A DNA stretch of 64,000 bases from contig CM056741.1 of assembly GCA_029851415.1 (NCBI GenBank), positions 82,415,282 to 82,479,281 of the forward strand, in the 5' to 3' direction. Numbering within the stretch: the first letter of the stretch is position 1; every line of letters starts with the position of its first letter. This DNA comes from Eretmocerus hayati. Lineage: Eukaryota > Arthropoda > Insecta > Hymenoptera > Aphelinidae. Position numbers and translations under genes: made by a program. Positions 31,931-43,741 of the stretch are shown here, in pieces. The notes beneath the pieces were generated by a model. That model saw only the letters and a list, made by a program, of their open reading frames with translations, was not told where the DNA came from and did not search any database.

Positions 31931-34467
31931 CACTGTGCAACAACATTTTGGGTCACAAATGTCGCATGGACCGGACAATGATTTTCTTGTGTAATTTCCG
32001 ACGCCGAAACCGAATCCGACCTCAGTTTTGCGCCTTTACGTCAGGATTTTTTTAAATCGAAAAAAACCAATTCAAGAAAAAACACCGTTTTTCACGTCTT
32101 CTGCTAATTTTGTAAATTGAAGATCACTCAGCCAGGGAGTACCAATTGGTCAAAATGTGAATCACAATATGTTTTCCTACGTATTTTGACCCGCTGAAGA
32201 CGATCCCGGTGGTTTTAGAACGCTACGATGCAACTTTGGAGCTTGTAAAGGTAATTAGTCCACCTGGTGTTTGGAAAAAAGTCCAATTTTGCAATGAATT
32301 TTTAAAGAATCATAAAACGGGCTGGAATGATCCAATTTGAACGTTCAAGGTCGCATTTCCTTCGATTTATCATATACTTTAGAGGAAAAAATTGTTCGAT
32401 ACCCATAGATGAAGTGGTTCGATATGCGCGGGAACTTTTCTTTCAGGTAGGAAAATTCCTCTGCTGTCCTATCCATTGCCTTAATATAGTTTTTTACTCA
32501 ACCTAATTTGATGTGGAGTGGTGGCAGAAATACTTTCTTAGGATCATTGAGGGCTCAGCGATAGCGTTCTCCACACCTGGCACAATGTGCTCTCCTTTGG
32601 GCCAATCTTTTTCACGTAGTGCTCAGCTCTCATACGAGAGTCCCATTTGCAAATGAAACACATATACTTCGTATATCCCATTTCGTGTACCGTAAAAAAC
32701 GGGAATGGTAGGCCTTTCATTACCATTATGCAGTGAAACAGCTTTTAAACTGGTTTTGTCTGAGTCGATAAACAGACGCCATTCCTCGGGAACGTGCTCA
32801 CATTGAAACTCGTCAAAAAGACCTTTGATATCACGGCAGTATACATTTTTGCTCTCCTCACTGAAATATCCTCTAAACTCTGACTCTCGATCTCTGAAAT
32901 ATGTGATGCGATCTCCTTTTTCGAGGAGGTTCATTTCTCTCAATCGTGAAGCTAGAAGCTCCGCGTTCCTCTTTGAGAGCTCTAAATCTCTGATCGTATC
33001 GTCGAGCCTTTCTTGATTAAAGAGACAAGGTTTGTGAAGCATCTGATCTCTCGTTTCCTGCCCGAAATCGACACTAGAGTATTGAGAACTGGTTGCCTGA
33101 CTTTCCGACGACTGCAGCAAATCTTGCATCTCAACATCTTGCGATGGAACTGTAGCAAAATGCTTGGGTATGCCAAGCACGGGTTTTGTTACGGAAGAAA
33201 CTACTGGATATCTTATCAAATGCTTAGTTTTTGAAGGATGTCCTCTTACTTGAGACAAACAGAAGTGACAGTCATAGACATGATCTTTCTTCTCTCGCCA
33301 CAGTGTGGGCGTTGAAATCTCTTGATGACGTTCAGTCTGTGGTCCTAATCTGAGTGAAAAAGTTAAACATATGGTATCAGGAGCCCACGTTTTGTCCAAA
33401 TTTTCGGGCACGAATCCGAAGTAATTTTCATATGCTTTCTGCAATGTGGTTGTCAAGTTGCGTCTCTCTCCCTCAAATGTATACTCGCTACACACATAAC
33501 AGAAGTGATTTGGATCAACGTCACATTCTTATTGGCGAGACATCTTTCCGGCGATTGATCACTAGGGCAGCCTCGAACAATACCGTCACAGTGTCGTTTG
33601 GGATCAGTTACTGCGACCAATTCCGTCTAAACTCATCCAAACACGCGCCAATTTTATGAAAGTAGTCAATAGATACTCCGACAATGTTTGACTTGCTACA
33701 AAGAGGCTCCTGAGTTGACGAGGAATCGTAGAGGAATACTCTATAAGAATAAACCTAGGATGAAACACTTATATGAGACCAGTGCCTTTATAACCTAATG
33801 CAATGTACGGGGGGTCGGTACGCCACCTAGTGGCAGGGTCATAAAACTGAGAATTCTGCTCTGAAAGGACCTAGTACATGAGAAAGATCGTGTGGCATCA
33901 AAACCACGCACTCAGTCGCTAGATCCTGCGTACTACGAAAATGGGTTGGATGAGGTCGAAAAAGAATTCCTGACGTCGAACCACTTCATCTATGGGTTTC
34001 GGACAATTTTTTTCTCTAAAGTATAGGACAAATCAAAGAAAATGCGACCTCGAACGTTCAAATTGGTCCATTCTAGCCCGTTTTATGATCCTTTGAAAAT
34101 TTATTGCAAAATTTGACTTTTTTTCCAAACACCAGGTGGACTAATTAGCTTATATTGCTCCGACGTTGCATCGTAGCGTTCTAAGACTACCGGGATCGTC
34201 TTCGGCGGATCAAAATACGTAGGAAAACATATTGTGGTATACATTTCGACCAATTGGTACTCCCTGGCTAAGTGATCTTCAATTCACAAAATTAGCAAAA
34301 AACGTGAGAAACGGTGTTTTTTCTTAAATCAGCATTTTTCGATTTGAAAAAATCCTGACATAGAGGCGCAAAGCTGAGGTTGGATTCGGTTTTAGCGTCG
34401 GAAATCACACAAGAAAATCATTGTCCGGACCATGCGACATGTGTGACCCAAAATTTTGTTGCACAGT
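31931..34467. mobile_element. CACTA-like element with 510-bp TIRs and TTA target duplication
   Basis: The element starts cactgtgcaacaa and ends with the complement ttgttgcacagtg. It is flanked by TTA at 31928-31930 and again at 34468-34470. Arms 31931-about 32440 and about 33958-34467 are inverted repeats of high identity (landmarks accaattggtactccctggc and its complement). CACTG ends with a 3-bp duplication are typical of the EnSpm/CACTA superfamily. The 1.5-kb centre holds no known CACTA transposase but does hold a pseudogene of an invertebrate multicopy family on the minus strand. Confidence 0.8.
32544..33543 (-). pseudogene. Pseudogene of a widespread invertebrate zinc-finger-like family (FCYVC / EWRLFIDS)
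   Basis: Read on the minus strand from an ATG at 33541-33543: an in-frame TAA at 33529-33531; CDVDPNHFCYVC; KTWAPDTIC; WREKKDHVYDCHFC; a coiled-coil-like central part; EWRLFIDSDKTSLKAV and SLHNGNERP; then a frame change or deletion, with the family text resuming in another frame as GYTKYMCFICKWDSR and EHYVKK (about 32600-32690). The order of these Cys-rich and WRLFIDS blocks matches, from memory, a family of unnamed proteins found in many copies in aphids, spiders and cnidarians. The C-terminal third is missing. Its place between CACTA-type TIRs shows it moves or moved with a transposon. Function is unknown. Confidence 0.75.
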
Positions 34468-34470
34468 GTT

Positions 34471-36699
34471 AGTGGATATGGATAGATACTGGAGGAGATC
34501 ATGTGCGGAAAAACACCCGAAAATCAAGGAATTGACGTTTCACTCGGACCAACTCTCGGAATTTGTTGAGCTCTTACAGTCCTAGCGTACCATAGCGAGT
34601 TCCGTATTTTTCCACGCATATTTTTGATGAAACAAAGTTGTGATATTACTTTTCGAGGAGGATGTACATCGATGTACTGAGCTGTGACAGGCATTGGACG
34701 GTCTATCACTTCGTTTTCATGAGAGATCATTATTTCTGTTCTTAAGCTCATATACTTTTTAGCGTATTCTAGGAGGACTTGCCAATAAACTCATCATGTT
34801 ACTCGTGCACAAGAGAACACACAAAGGAATCAACCTCTTGCACATCCATGTGCATCAACGGGGAAATCAAGGAATGGTGTTGAACCGGAAAGGGATTAGT
34901 GTGACTTATGGTATATTCACACCGTTCTCGACGGTGTACACTTGCTGTAAGCAACAGATGCACTCCAAAACACCGAGAAATAGTAGATAACAGTTTCAGG
35001 AATCTAGATCCACTTGCTTACGCTCAGATTCTAGCGCGTTTGAGAGTACCATCTGTTTGAATGGGGTCCATTGAAAATTTTATATGGACGAAATCGTCTC
35101 AGAACGTTCTATCAAATCTTTCAAAGGGTTCAGGGGAATTCCTCACCCATATAAAAATGACCAGAACCGAGAATCGTATTTGATATTTGTATCTTGTATG
35201 TCTGTAACTGGTGGGATCTGAGAGGAATATTTTGTTGGAAACTCAAGTTCGGCTCGGATCGTGAGTGTAATCAGTATGTAAAAATTATCTTGGATGTGAG
35301 TATTTAGTGAGCATTTCGGATTTCCAATTATCAAACCACTGTGACTATACTCCGCCGGAGACATTTCCACGAGATAATGAGCTAACCGGCTTCTCATATT
35401 GATCTATATTAGTGAAAAATGTAACCTGATTCTCTCTCCTATAACTCTCAAGAATACCTTGAGAAGTCTTAGTTCTCCAGTTCTAGAGTTGAGGAACTCG
35501 AGAGACTTATTCCATCCTGTCATTTGCCATGAAAAAAAATTCTCCCGAGGCTTTTCAACTTTCGGTGTTTTTTGACACCTTTTCCGATAGCTCACATGCC
35601 TACATCATCACCATTGTGCGATCCTGGTTATGACATCTGGAGGTTGAGACTCTTCCACGTCCATTTCAGTATTTCAAGAGACTCTCAAACGCTCACACAA
35701 TGGATAAGAATTTAGAAACGAATTCTCCAAGATTTCCCAGAATGTGGCCTGAGACTTTGTTCTGCGAGTCGTTTAGCGGATTTTTCCAGATGACCCACAT
35801 GAGAGGTTTCGTTTTTGGAGCTCTCAAAGAAGATGTATGGAAAATTTCAGAGATGTACATAGCATTTTCCAGTATTCTCACTTCTACAGGACAAAAGTCG
35901 AAAGTCTCTGGGACTTCCTCATATATCAATCTATCAAATTAGAATTCTCGATTTTATGCTGATAGTTCAAAGTAATCGTCACATAACGTAATTTCGACCA
36001 CTCGAAGAATGTAGATATTTCAATGTTCCTACTTCAAAATTCATGATCAGCCATATATTGAAAGCTTTCGTCACACATAGTACTCGAAATGATTGGGCTA
36101 TTAGATTGTAAATCATTAACCATCGCGATGAATCATTGAAACACCTCCCCCACGACTCCATTCATCAAGGTATAGTGGCTTCATTCATGAGAATTATATT
36201 TCTCTTCACGTCAAAATTCGAAAAATTCAAATGAAAACGGATGAATTAGGAGAATTTCTTCCCACCCGTCCCTCCCGTCAATTGAATAAGTCAAATATCG
36301 GCATTCGAGAAAGACATTGCATTTTGCTAGATAACTTGGATGAATCTTCTATCGCAACCCAGGGGAAATCAAAGAATAAGAGCTGAAGATTCATGTATAT
36401 TGTCTAAATCTTCAGATGGAAGTGTTGGGATTTTAGATTGAATACTCGAGCAGATCATCGGGTAACACTCATTCATTCAACCTTCTCGTTCAACAGCTCT
36501 TCAATTTGTGAGTTACGGAACATGATATTGTTATGGTCATCAAGGCTTATTGAGGACGAACGAAATGAACGGTTGCTATGCAGCAACACACATGTATACG
36601 CATATATTCTGATTTCTCCCTCCCGCATATAGATTATCAAACACATCATTTGTAAACATATCATCATACACGAATTGTGATAGCATTTGTCTTAAATGT
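34471..36699. other. Gene-free interval
   Basis: No recognisable gene, RNA or repeat end. Several short frames (60-80 codons) have no family resemblance. Confidence 0.4.
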
Positions 36700-36798
36700 A
36701 TACCATGGTGAGATCACCTAAATCGATCATGGAGGACTGAAAATCGTGTGAATAAAGACACACGATTAATAATGCAAATTTTGTTTGTATTTGCTACG

Positions 36799-36829
36799 TT
36801 TCGTCATTGCAATTCAATGACCTCATCAG
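36799..36829 (-). ncRNA. Hammerhead-like ribozyme core, left Penelope copy
   Basis: On the minus strand: ctgatga, then a 7-bp stem gtcattg/caatgac closed by a 5-base loop, then gaaa. This is the core order of helix II in hammerhead ribozymes, which are known from Penelope-like elements. One extra G sits before the stem. I could not find a convincing helix III with a cleavage triplet, so activity is uncertain. Confidence 0.45.
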
Positions 36830-37286
36830 GCTGTAAAAGAGATTCATATCGAGATTTTAGGCAACTTCACACAACCAGGCACTTCACAGATGTTCAGAAA
36901 TTTTTTTAACGAAATACATACCACTTAAATAGCACTGTTTACAATTACATTATAAAATGATTCATAAAGTAGACTGACTATGTCTACAATATCGCGTCAG
37001 CTGTTCAATATGACGAATGATTGATAATCAAGTGACAGGTACGTTAGTATACAATTACTCGACATCAGGTGGGAGAGAGTACATAACGGGGGAAGTGAGC
37101 AAGAGAGAGGAAACGAAGAGTCAAGCAGCGAGATAGAGAAGGATAGAATTGCGCCGAGACGGAAAGAATAGTAGTGAAAGTTTGTCAAAATTATTTCAAA
37201 ATTGATCCATATAATCGGTTAAGATATCGCGTGTCGGTTTTTAAATTGATATTATTTTCATCTGAGTTGATGAAAATCATCTCACT

Positions 37287-38015
37287 CTAAGTTCTTTCGT
37301 AAAAATGTGGCTCGCGATCTAATATTTCAGTGCGAGACCAATCAAAATCATGACCAACATCTCTCAGATGAATTGAAACTACTGAGTTTGGATTTTTCAA
37401 CTTCTTGTGTTCATCGATTCTCACAGAAAGAGGTCTCTTCGTTTCTCCCACATAGGTTGCTGAACAATCTTCACAAGAGAACTTATAAACTACTTCGGTG
37501 TTTTCAAATTTATTGAGTGGATCTTTACCCAGTTTGATGATATTCTGAAAACTTTCATCAATCTTTGGAAGAGTAAGAATGTTGAACTTTTTGAACACAT
37601 TTGAAATCTTGTGGAAATAACCCTCACGAAAAAGAATACAAACTTTTCGTTGTCTACCAATGAAATTTTTCCGCTGACTATTTTTGCACTGATTATTGTA
37701 TTTCCATTTTTGAAGTCGTATTTTAATGCATTTTTCACTGAAAGTTTTTGGGTAGCTGTTGTCATGAAGTAATTTTTCAATAATTTTCAAATTTTTCGGA
37801 TGAAATCTTGGATGTGAGAGAGAGATAGCTCGATCAATAAGATTGTAAATTATATTTTTCTTCAACTGAGTCGTGTGGTTAGACTTGAAGTTCAAAATTC
37901 TTCCTGAAGACGTGGGTTTCTGAAACCAGTCAGTAATGATCTTATTGTTTTCTCTAATGAGGGTCAAATCTAAAAAGTTCATTCTGCAATTTTGTTCAGA
38001 TTCATGTGTGAATTG
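37287..38015 (-). pseudogene. Penelope-like RT C-terminus plus GIY-YIG endonuclease, left copy
   Basis: Starts at FTHE (QFTHESEQNCRMNFLDLT), the thumb-side end of Penelope RT, with FQKPTSSGRILNF and the long Lys-rich linker. It ends in the GIY-YIG module: YKFSCEDCSATYVGETKR, then RIDEH. The endonuclease nicks DNA for target-primed insertion. About 243 codons are open with no stop, but the RT catalytic core is missing, so no functional RT could be made. It is nearly identical to the right copy. Confidence 0.87.
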
Positions 38016-38030
38016 TATCATCCAAACTTA

Positions 38031-38759
38031 CAATTTACACATGAATCTGAACAAAATTGCAGAATGAACTTTTTAGATTTGACCCTCATTAGAGAAAGCA
38101 ATAAGATCATTACTGACTGGTTTCAGAAACCCACGTCTTCAGGAAGAATTTTGAACTTCAAGTCTAACCACACCACTCAGTTGAAGAAAAATATAATTTA
38201 CAATCTTATTGATCGAGCTATCTCTCTCTCACATCCAAGATTCCATCCGAAAGATTTGAAAATTATTGAAAAATTACCTCGTGACAACAGCTACCCAAAA
38301 ACTTTCAGTGAAAAATGCATTAAAATACGACTTCAAAAATGGAAATACAATAGTCAGTACAAAAATAGTCAACGGAAAAATTTCATTGGTAGACAACAAA
38401 AAGTTTGTATTCCTTCTTGTGAGGGTTATATCCACAAGATTCCGAATGTGTTCAAAAAGTTCAACATTCTTACTCTTCCAAAGATTGATAAAAGTTTTCA
38501 GAATATCATCAAACTGGGTAAAGATCCACTCAATAAATTTGAAAACACCGAAGTAGTTTATAAGTTCTCTTGCAAAGATTGTTCAGCAACCTATGTGGGA
38601 GAAACGAAGAGACCTCCTTCTGTGAGAATCGATGAACACAAGAAGTTGAAAAATCCAAACTCAGTAGATTCAATTCATCTGAGAGATGTTGGTCATGATT
38701 TTGATTGGTCTCGCACTGAAATATTAGATCGCGAGCCACATTTTTACGAAAGAACTTAG
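38031..38759 (+). pseudogene. Penelope-like RT C-terminus plus GIY-YIG endonuclease, right copy
   Basis: Same span and same open frame as the left copy, with scattered substitutions, for example YKFSCKDC in place of YKFSCEDC and KRPPSVRIDEH in place of KRPLSVRIDEH. GIY-YIG lies at about 38553-38640. Upstream codons through the spacer are open but have no homology. The RT catalytic core is absent. Confidence 0.87.
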
Positions 38760-39206
38760 AGTGAGATGATTTCCATCAACTCAGATGAAAATAATATCAA
38801 TTTAAAAACCGACACGCGATATCTTAACCGATTATATGGATCAATTTTGAAATAATTTTGACAAACTTTCACTGCTATTCTTTCCGTCTCGGCGCAATTC
38901 TATCCTTCTCTATCTCGCTGCTTGACTCTTCGTTTCCTCTCTCTTGCTCACTTCCCCGTTATGTACTCTCTCCCACCTGATGTCGAGTAATTGTATACTA
39001 ACGTACCTGTCACTTGATCATCAATCATTCGTCATATTGAACAGCTGACGCGACATAGTCAGTCTACTTCATGAATCATTTTATAATGTAATTGTAAACA
39101 GTGCTATTTAAGTGGTATGTATTTCGTTAAAAAAATTTCTGAACATCTGTGAAGTGCCTGGTTGTATAAAGTTGCCTAAAATCTCGATATGGATCTCTTT
39201 TACAGC

Positions 39207-39237
39207 CTGATGAGGTCATTAAATTGCAATGATGAAA
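39207..39237 (+). ncRNA. Hammerhead-like ribozyme core, right Penelope copy
   Basis: Counterpart of the motif at 36799-36829: ctgatga...gaaa with the same stem, weakened by two substitutions (gtcatt/aatgat). It lies in the 3' UTR after the GIY-YIG frame. The same reservations on helix III apply. Confidence 0.4.
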
Positions 39238-39414
39238 CGTAGCAAATACAAACAAAATTTGCATTATTAATCGTGTGTCTCTATTCACACGATTCCCAGT
39301 CCTCCATGATCGATTTAAGTGATCTCACCATATTATACAAAAAGAGGACGATTCAAGCTCAAAGACAAACCAATTAAATGTATACCGTTATAGTTGTGAA
39401 TTCATTAATGAATA

Positions 39415-39703
39415 CACCGGCACACAAAATAAAAAAAAGTATCTGTACTTTGGACCAGACCTACTTCTTTTGATGTATTTTGGCACGCTGAATCCGAATC
39501 CGAGGTCGGTTAGACCCGGCTACTTCTTGTTCTCGAGAAAATCCTGAAAAATATGGAAATAGCGCGGAATAGCACGGTTTTCTCGAAAACAAGAGATTTT
39601 CGGGCCAAACCGACCTCAGATTCGGATTCAGCGTGCCAAATTACATGAAGATAAGTAGGTCTGGTCAAAAGTACAGATACTTTTTTTTGTATGTGTGCCG
39701 GTG
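39415..39703. mobile_element. Palindromic MITE, copy 1
   Basis: Starts caccggcacac and ends gtgtgccggtg. The arms contain aagtatctgtact and its complement, then ctgaatccgaatccgagg-type text. It is 289 bases and non-coding. Confidence 0.75.
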
Positions 39704-39711
39704 TTATATTA

Positions 39712-40013
39712 CACCCGCATACAAAAAAACAAAAAGTATCTGTACTTTTGACCACACCCACTTTTCTTCATGTATTTTGGCTGGCTGAATCCGAATCCGA
39801 GGCCGGTTTGGCCCGGCCACGTCTTGTTTTCGAGAAAATCGTGAGAAATTCAGTGGAAATCGTAGAAATAGCGCAGAATAGCACGATTTTCTCGAAAACA
39901 AGATGTAGTCGGGCCAAACCGACCTCGGATTCGGATTCAGCGTGCCAAAATACATTAAGAAAAGTAGGTCTAGTCAAAAGTACAGATACTTTTTTTTATT
40001 TTATGTGCCGGTG
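39712..40013. mobile_element. Palindromic MITE, copy 2 (tandem neighbour)
   Basis: Same family as copy 1, only eight bases downstream: cacccgcatac at the left, atgtgccggtg at the right, the same aagtatctgtact arms and the same central text. It is about 302 bases. Two same-family MITEs side by side suggest duplication or insertion next to a like element. Confidence 0.72.
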
Positions 40014-40381
40014 ATATCATCGTTAGTATCTTTTTTTATTCATATTTACGTATATTTGTGTATATATTTTTGATCTGAAACATAGCATAAGAATGAGTAT
40101 TGATAATCAAATCATCACTGCATCGTCACATAATTTCAACTCGTACCGTGTTTTGCCTATCATAAGCCATGGCTCATATTTTTTTTCGGCTCTGAAGCAT
40201 GGCTTATATTTGGAGGGTGGCTTATATATTGAGGCGAGTATTCTATTGTCTATCATTTTAATTTATTTGAATTAAGTATAAAAACCAAGTGTCATCCAAA
40301 TTCACAAATAAAATGTCGATTGAGTATGATAAAATGTTATTGAACAATGGAAATGAAATTTAAACATGAACGAAGCCAAAG

Positions 40382-41490
40382 TCACTCAAGTATGACACTA
40401 ACATCATCTAGTTCCGGAACATTATCTGGTTCAGGAGCATTCTGAGAAAGATCTCCTGATCTCAGTTTTGCCAAGAGCATTGGGCCAATTCTGTCATGTT
40501 TAGCTATGGCAGTGTCTCCAAAAGGGCAACTCTTATCCAAATAAGCAGCACGCAATGAATTTTTGACAGTTTTTTCGTTAATTTTATCCCATGCTTTTCT
40601 TACCCAAGATGTAACTTCATTCAAGCTTGGCTTGACGAGATTCCCACGCACATTCCTGACCATTCTATTCTCGATGTAATCATTCATCTCGATACGCAGA
40701 AAGTCCTTGAAGGGTTTGTTGATGCCAATGTCAAGTTATTGAAGGTATAGGGTCATCCCTACCGGTATCATGACTTGATCAATCTTATTGTGCTTCAGAA
40801 AATCTTTCATCGCGTTAGCACGATGAGTATTCGCTGAGTCCCAAATGAGCAAAGCTCTCTTCTGCATTCGTACAACAGATGATAGGGTAGAGCCAATCCA
40901 CTTCTTGATAACATCCTGTGTTGCCCAGGCTTTTTGGGACTGTATAACATTAATCCCACAAATTGATTCAATGATATCTTTCTTACCTTCACTAATGAGC
41001 ATTGGAGTGACTTTACGCCCATCAAGACGGATTGCCAAAATGCAAATGACGCGTAAGCTTTCGTGCCCAGTTGATGGTACGTATATCGACGAGGCATTAG
41101 TATGATCGATAGTGTTCTGCGATTTTGCTCCAAAATAAATTGCTGTTTCGTCCACAGCAACTGCATTACCGAGTTCATAAATACAGAAATCGATGCCATC
41201 TATGTAACAGTTGTACCCTATTGCACGACTAATAACTTGTGTACCTTCTAGTTTGAACAACGTTGTTGACTTTTGTAAGGACAGATGATGCCGTTTAAGG
41301 AAACTGTCTAGCCATTTACTAGACCCTTTGAATTTTTTGAGATCGACGTCGTATTTTGATACAAATGGGAGGCCGTATTGTCCGATTGCATCTCTAGTTA
41401 CAACATATGACATTGATCTCCTGTCAACAATCCAATCGAATACTGCATCCTCCAGCTCGGCACACGTTGAAGGCCGTCCACATCCTACTC
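40382..41490 (-). pseudogene. Pogo/Tigger-type transposase, one in-frame stop
   Basis: Cut-and-paste DDE transposase with an upstream CENP-B-type DNA-binding half. Visible in order: GRPSTCAELEDAVFDWI; SSKWLDSFLKRHHLSL (Tc5/CENP-B HTH); AVDETAIYF with the first catalytic Asp; LLIWDSANTHRA with the second; then LDIGINKPFKDF with the third. A TAA at 40736-40738 falls just before LDIGIN, where Pro is usual, so a truncated enzyme would lack its third acidic residue. The tail runs to 40382. The N-terminal HTH is incomplete: an in-frame stop lies just upstream of 41490. Confidence 0.87.
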
Positions 41491-41722
41491 GGCGTTTTTA
41501 CCGTGCCCATAAGTCGTTAAAATTTTCAGAGTTTCTTATTTTTTTCGCCAGCGCTGAACCATCCGGACATCTCATTGTTTCTGTTTACAGAATGGTATCA
41601 AGTTTTTTATCAAGTTATCATCTTACGGCATCGATAATGGCGGATAACACTGTAAATTCATCATACCACTCACTTCACATGTGTACTTCTCAAAATCAAA
41701 ACAGCAAGCTCGAACGGACGCA

Positions 41723-41724
<2 letters not shown>

Positions 41725-41766
<42 letters not shown>
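41725..41766 (+). repeat. (AT)n microsatellite
   Basis: 21 uninterrupted AT units inside the pogo-type element. Confidence 0.98.
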
Positions 41767-41769
<3 letters not shown>

Positions 41770-42193
41770 TATTCAACCCTTAACCCCTCAAAAGGTCGTT
41801 GAATGGAAACTTGGTAACTGTGTTTCACATATTACTAAAAAACTTCTCAGCTCTTTGTCCAAAATCAAAAGATAATTCATTACCGATGTTCATCGACCAC
41901 GTAAATTATAGTCACTGTTGACTTTCTGACATATGATCAGTGATGACTCGCTGAATTGACTATCTATCTGTGACAGAAAACTGTCTTACCTGCTGTCAAA
42001 GGAAGAAACAAGCATTATCTATCGTTGAACGAAGCTATTTTCTCAATATCTGGCTTTTATTCGGGCGGCTTATATTTGGGGGGGGGGGCTTATATTTGAC
42101 ACTGGGTTATATTAGGGGGTGGCTCATATTTCCATCATTTGGCTTACTGCGGCTTATATTTGGAGAGTGGCTTATAATAGGCAAAACACGGTA

Positions 42194-43741
42194 GTCATTC
42201 GTTCTTCTACACCATGTTTATGTGGATTGGGAGATGGAGATTCCATCAATACACACCAGCTATTTGATCTCTCGAGCGTGAACATTTTACTTGTATCGAA
42301 ATTTGTTTCACAATTCTCCACATAATCTCCTCGTACTTCAGTCATAGGTCATAGCTCACTATACCATTCGTTCTCGCATTCTTCTGCTTCATCATCACAC
42401 CACATAGTTATTGGTTTGGGAAATTTCTTGACTATCAGTTTCATGGATTGATTCACGGCAATGGGCTCTTGGCAAGCTCCAGATATTTCTGCGTGATCAG
42501 CTTGGCAAGTACATTATGCGACTTGAGACTGTTTGTGAGTTCTTCAAGTTAGAGAGTTTCTGAAGAGTCATATCACATATCCACACGTCGTTAATGAGCA
42601 CTGACAGCCTGCGAACCTCACATCTGGAAAAGCTTACGAATCGTTATGTGTAGGAATCTACAGAACCTTTGACTTTTAGTGTACCATACAGTATTTCAAT
42701 GATACCGGGACATTCACGCCCTGGGAAAATGTTTTTCAGATGGTTTCTATAGTTTTTAGAATGGTACTCTATCGATTCTTTATCACACGTGCGTAGTGCT
42801 CTTGATACAAATTGAAGCACCGTCAAATTTTGTACTTTTTCAGTGTAACTGTCGCGTCTTCCGAAACTTTTCGGTCTCTGGAGAAAGTAACACTGTCCCA
42901 ATAAATCCGAGAAAATTCCATCTCACTCTTTGAACCTAATATAATCATAAAAGATTTGTTCTAATAGCGACTCAGGTCCGTGGTCAGCACAGGGCTTCCA
43001 TAAAAAATGTAACTCACTTTCTGGAAAATACTCACCTCCTCCACTTTTTCGTATGTAAAAGAAAATAACATTCGAGCTAGAATGAATCGGATGTTGGGGA
43101 ATTCAAGAATAAGAATGGACGATCAAAATGCTTCTTTGTTTGGCAGTGACGCATTATTCTGGCCAAAGATCTGTGACGTTGGACTTAGAAAATTTGTTGC
43201 GCCCACCGCTTCAAAAGAGGACATAAACCTTTGTTACTTGAATAATGAGCAGATGTCGCTCCCAAACCCTATCGCCCATTCCACTTTTACGTATGATGAA
43301 TCACCATGCACTTCAATGAAGTGGCTATAACGATTGTTATTCGAGAGAGGAGCTCGGGAAACTTGTTCACCCCCTGACAGCTGATTTTTCTGGTCGGAAA
43401 TGATGCACGTAACAGGTCTCATGTACAGCTTTTGACTTAGTATGAAGTTCTCACATCATTTCAACACTAACAGCTCATTATAATTCAAGTAGGGAAGCTT
43501 TGGAGGAGCGATAATTGCATATACCTCCGACAACTCTGTGGACATAAGAAAAGTGAATCTAGATGAGTATAATGGAAAAAAGCTCAATTCTGGGAACGGG
43601 ATTCGATTAAACGGGTAGAACAACATCTTTATCAACCATTATATTGCACTATTCACGATCCATCCATGTGAAAAGCCTCTTAAAGTGACGAAAACGTAAT
43701 AGACCAATTCCACCCCATTGTTCCCAGAGAATTAACATCTT
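42194..43741. other. Gene-free interval
   Basis: No family recognised on either strand. It may contain eroded Copia sequence continuing from the neighbouring fragment, but I cannot support it. Confidence 0.35.

Larger units (their letters stand above)
36700..39336. mobile_element. Two 5'-truncated Penelope-like copies, head to head
   Basis: 36700-38015 (minus) and 38031-39336 (plus) are near-identical and inverted, with a 15-base spacer. Each begins inside the RT domain and runs through the GIY-YIG endonuclease, 3' UTR and a hammerhead-like motif. Both end at the same outer sequence (ggtgagatcac and its complement). Both are truncated at the same codon, which argues for one event, such as template switching or inverted duplication, rather than two insertions. 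Confidence 0.88.
40146..42191 (-). mobile_element. Pogo/Tigger-family DNA transposon, TA target
   Basis: Ends ccgtgttttgcctat and ataggcaaaacacgg (23 of 24 bases match inverted) are flanked by TA at 40144-40145 and 42192-42193. Subterminal zones at both ends repeat ggcttatatttgga words. The inside carries a broken DDE transposase on the minus strand and a (TA)n microsatellite. It is about 2 kb, the usual size for the group. Confidence 0.88.
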
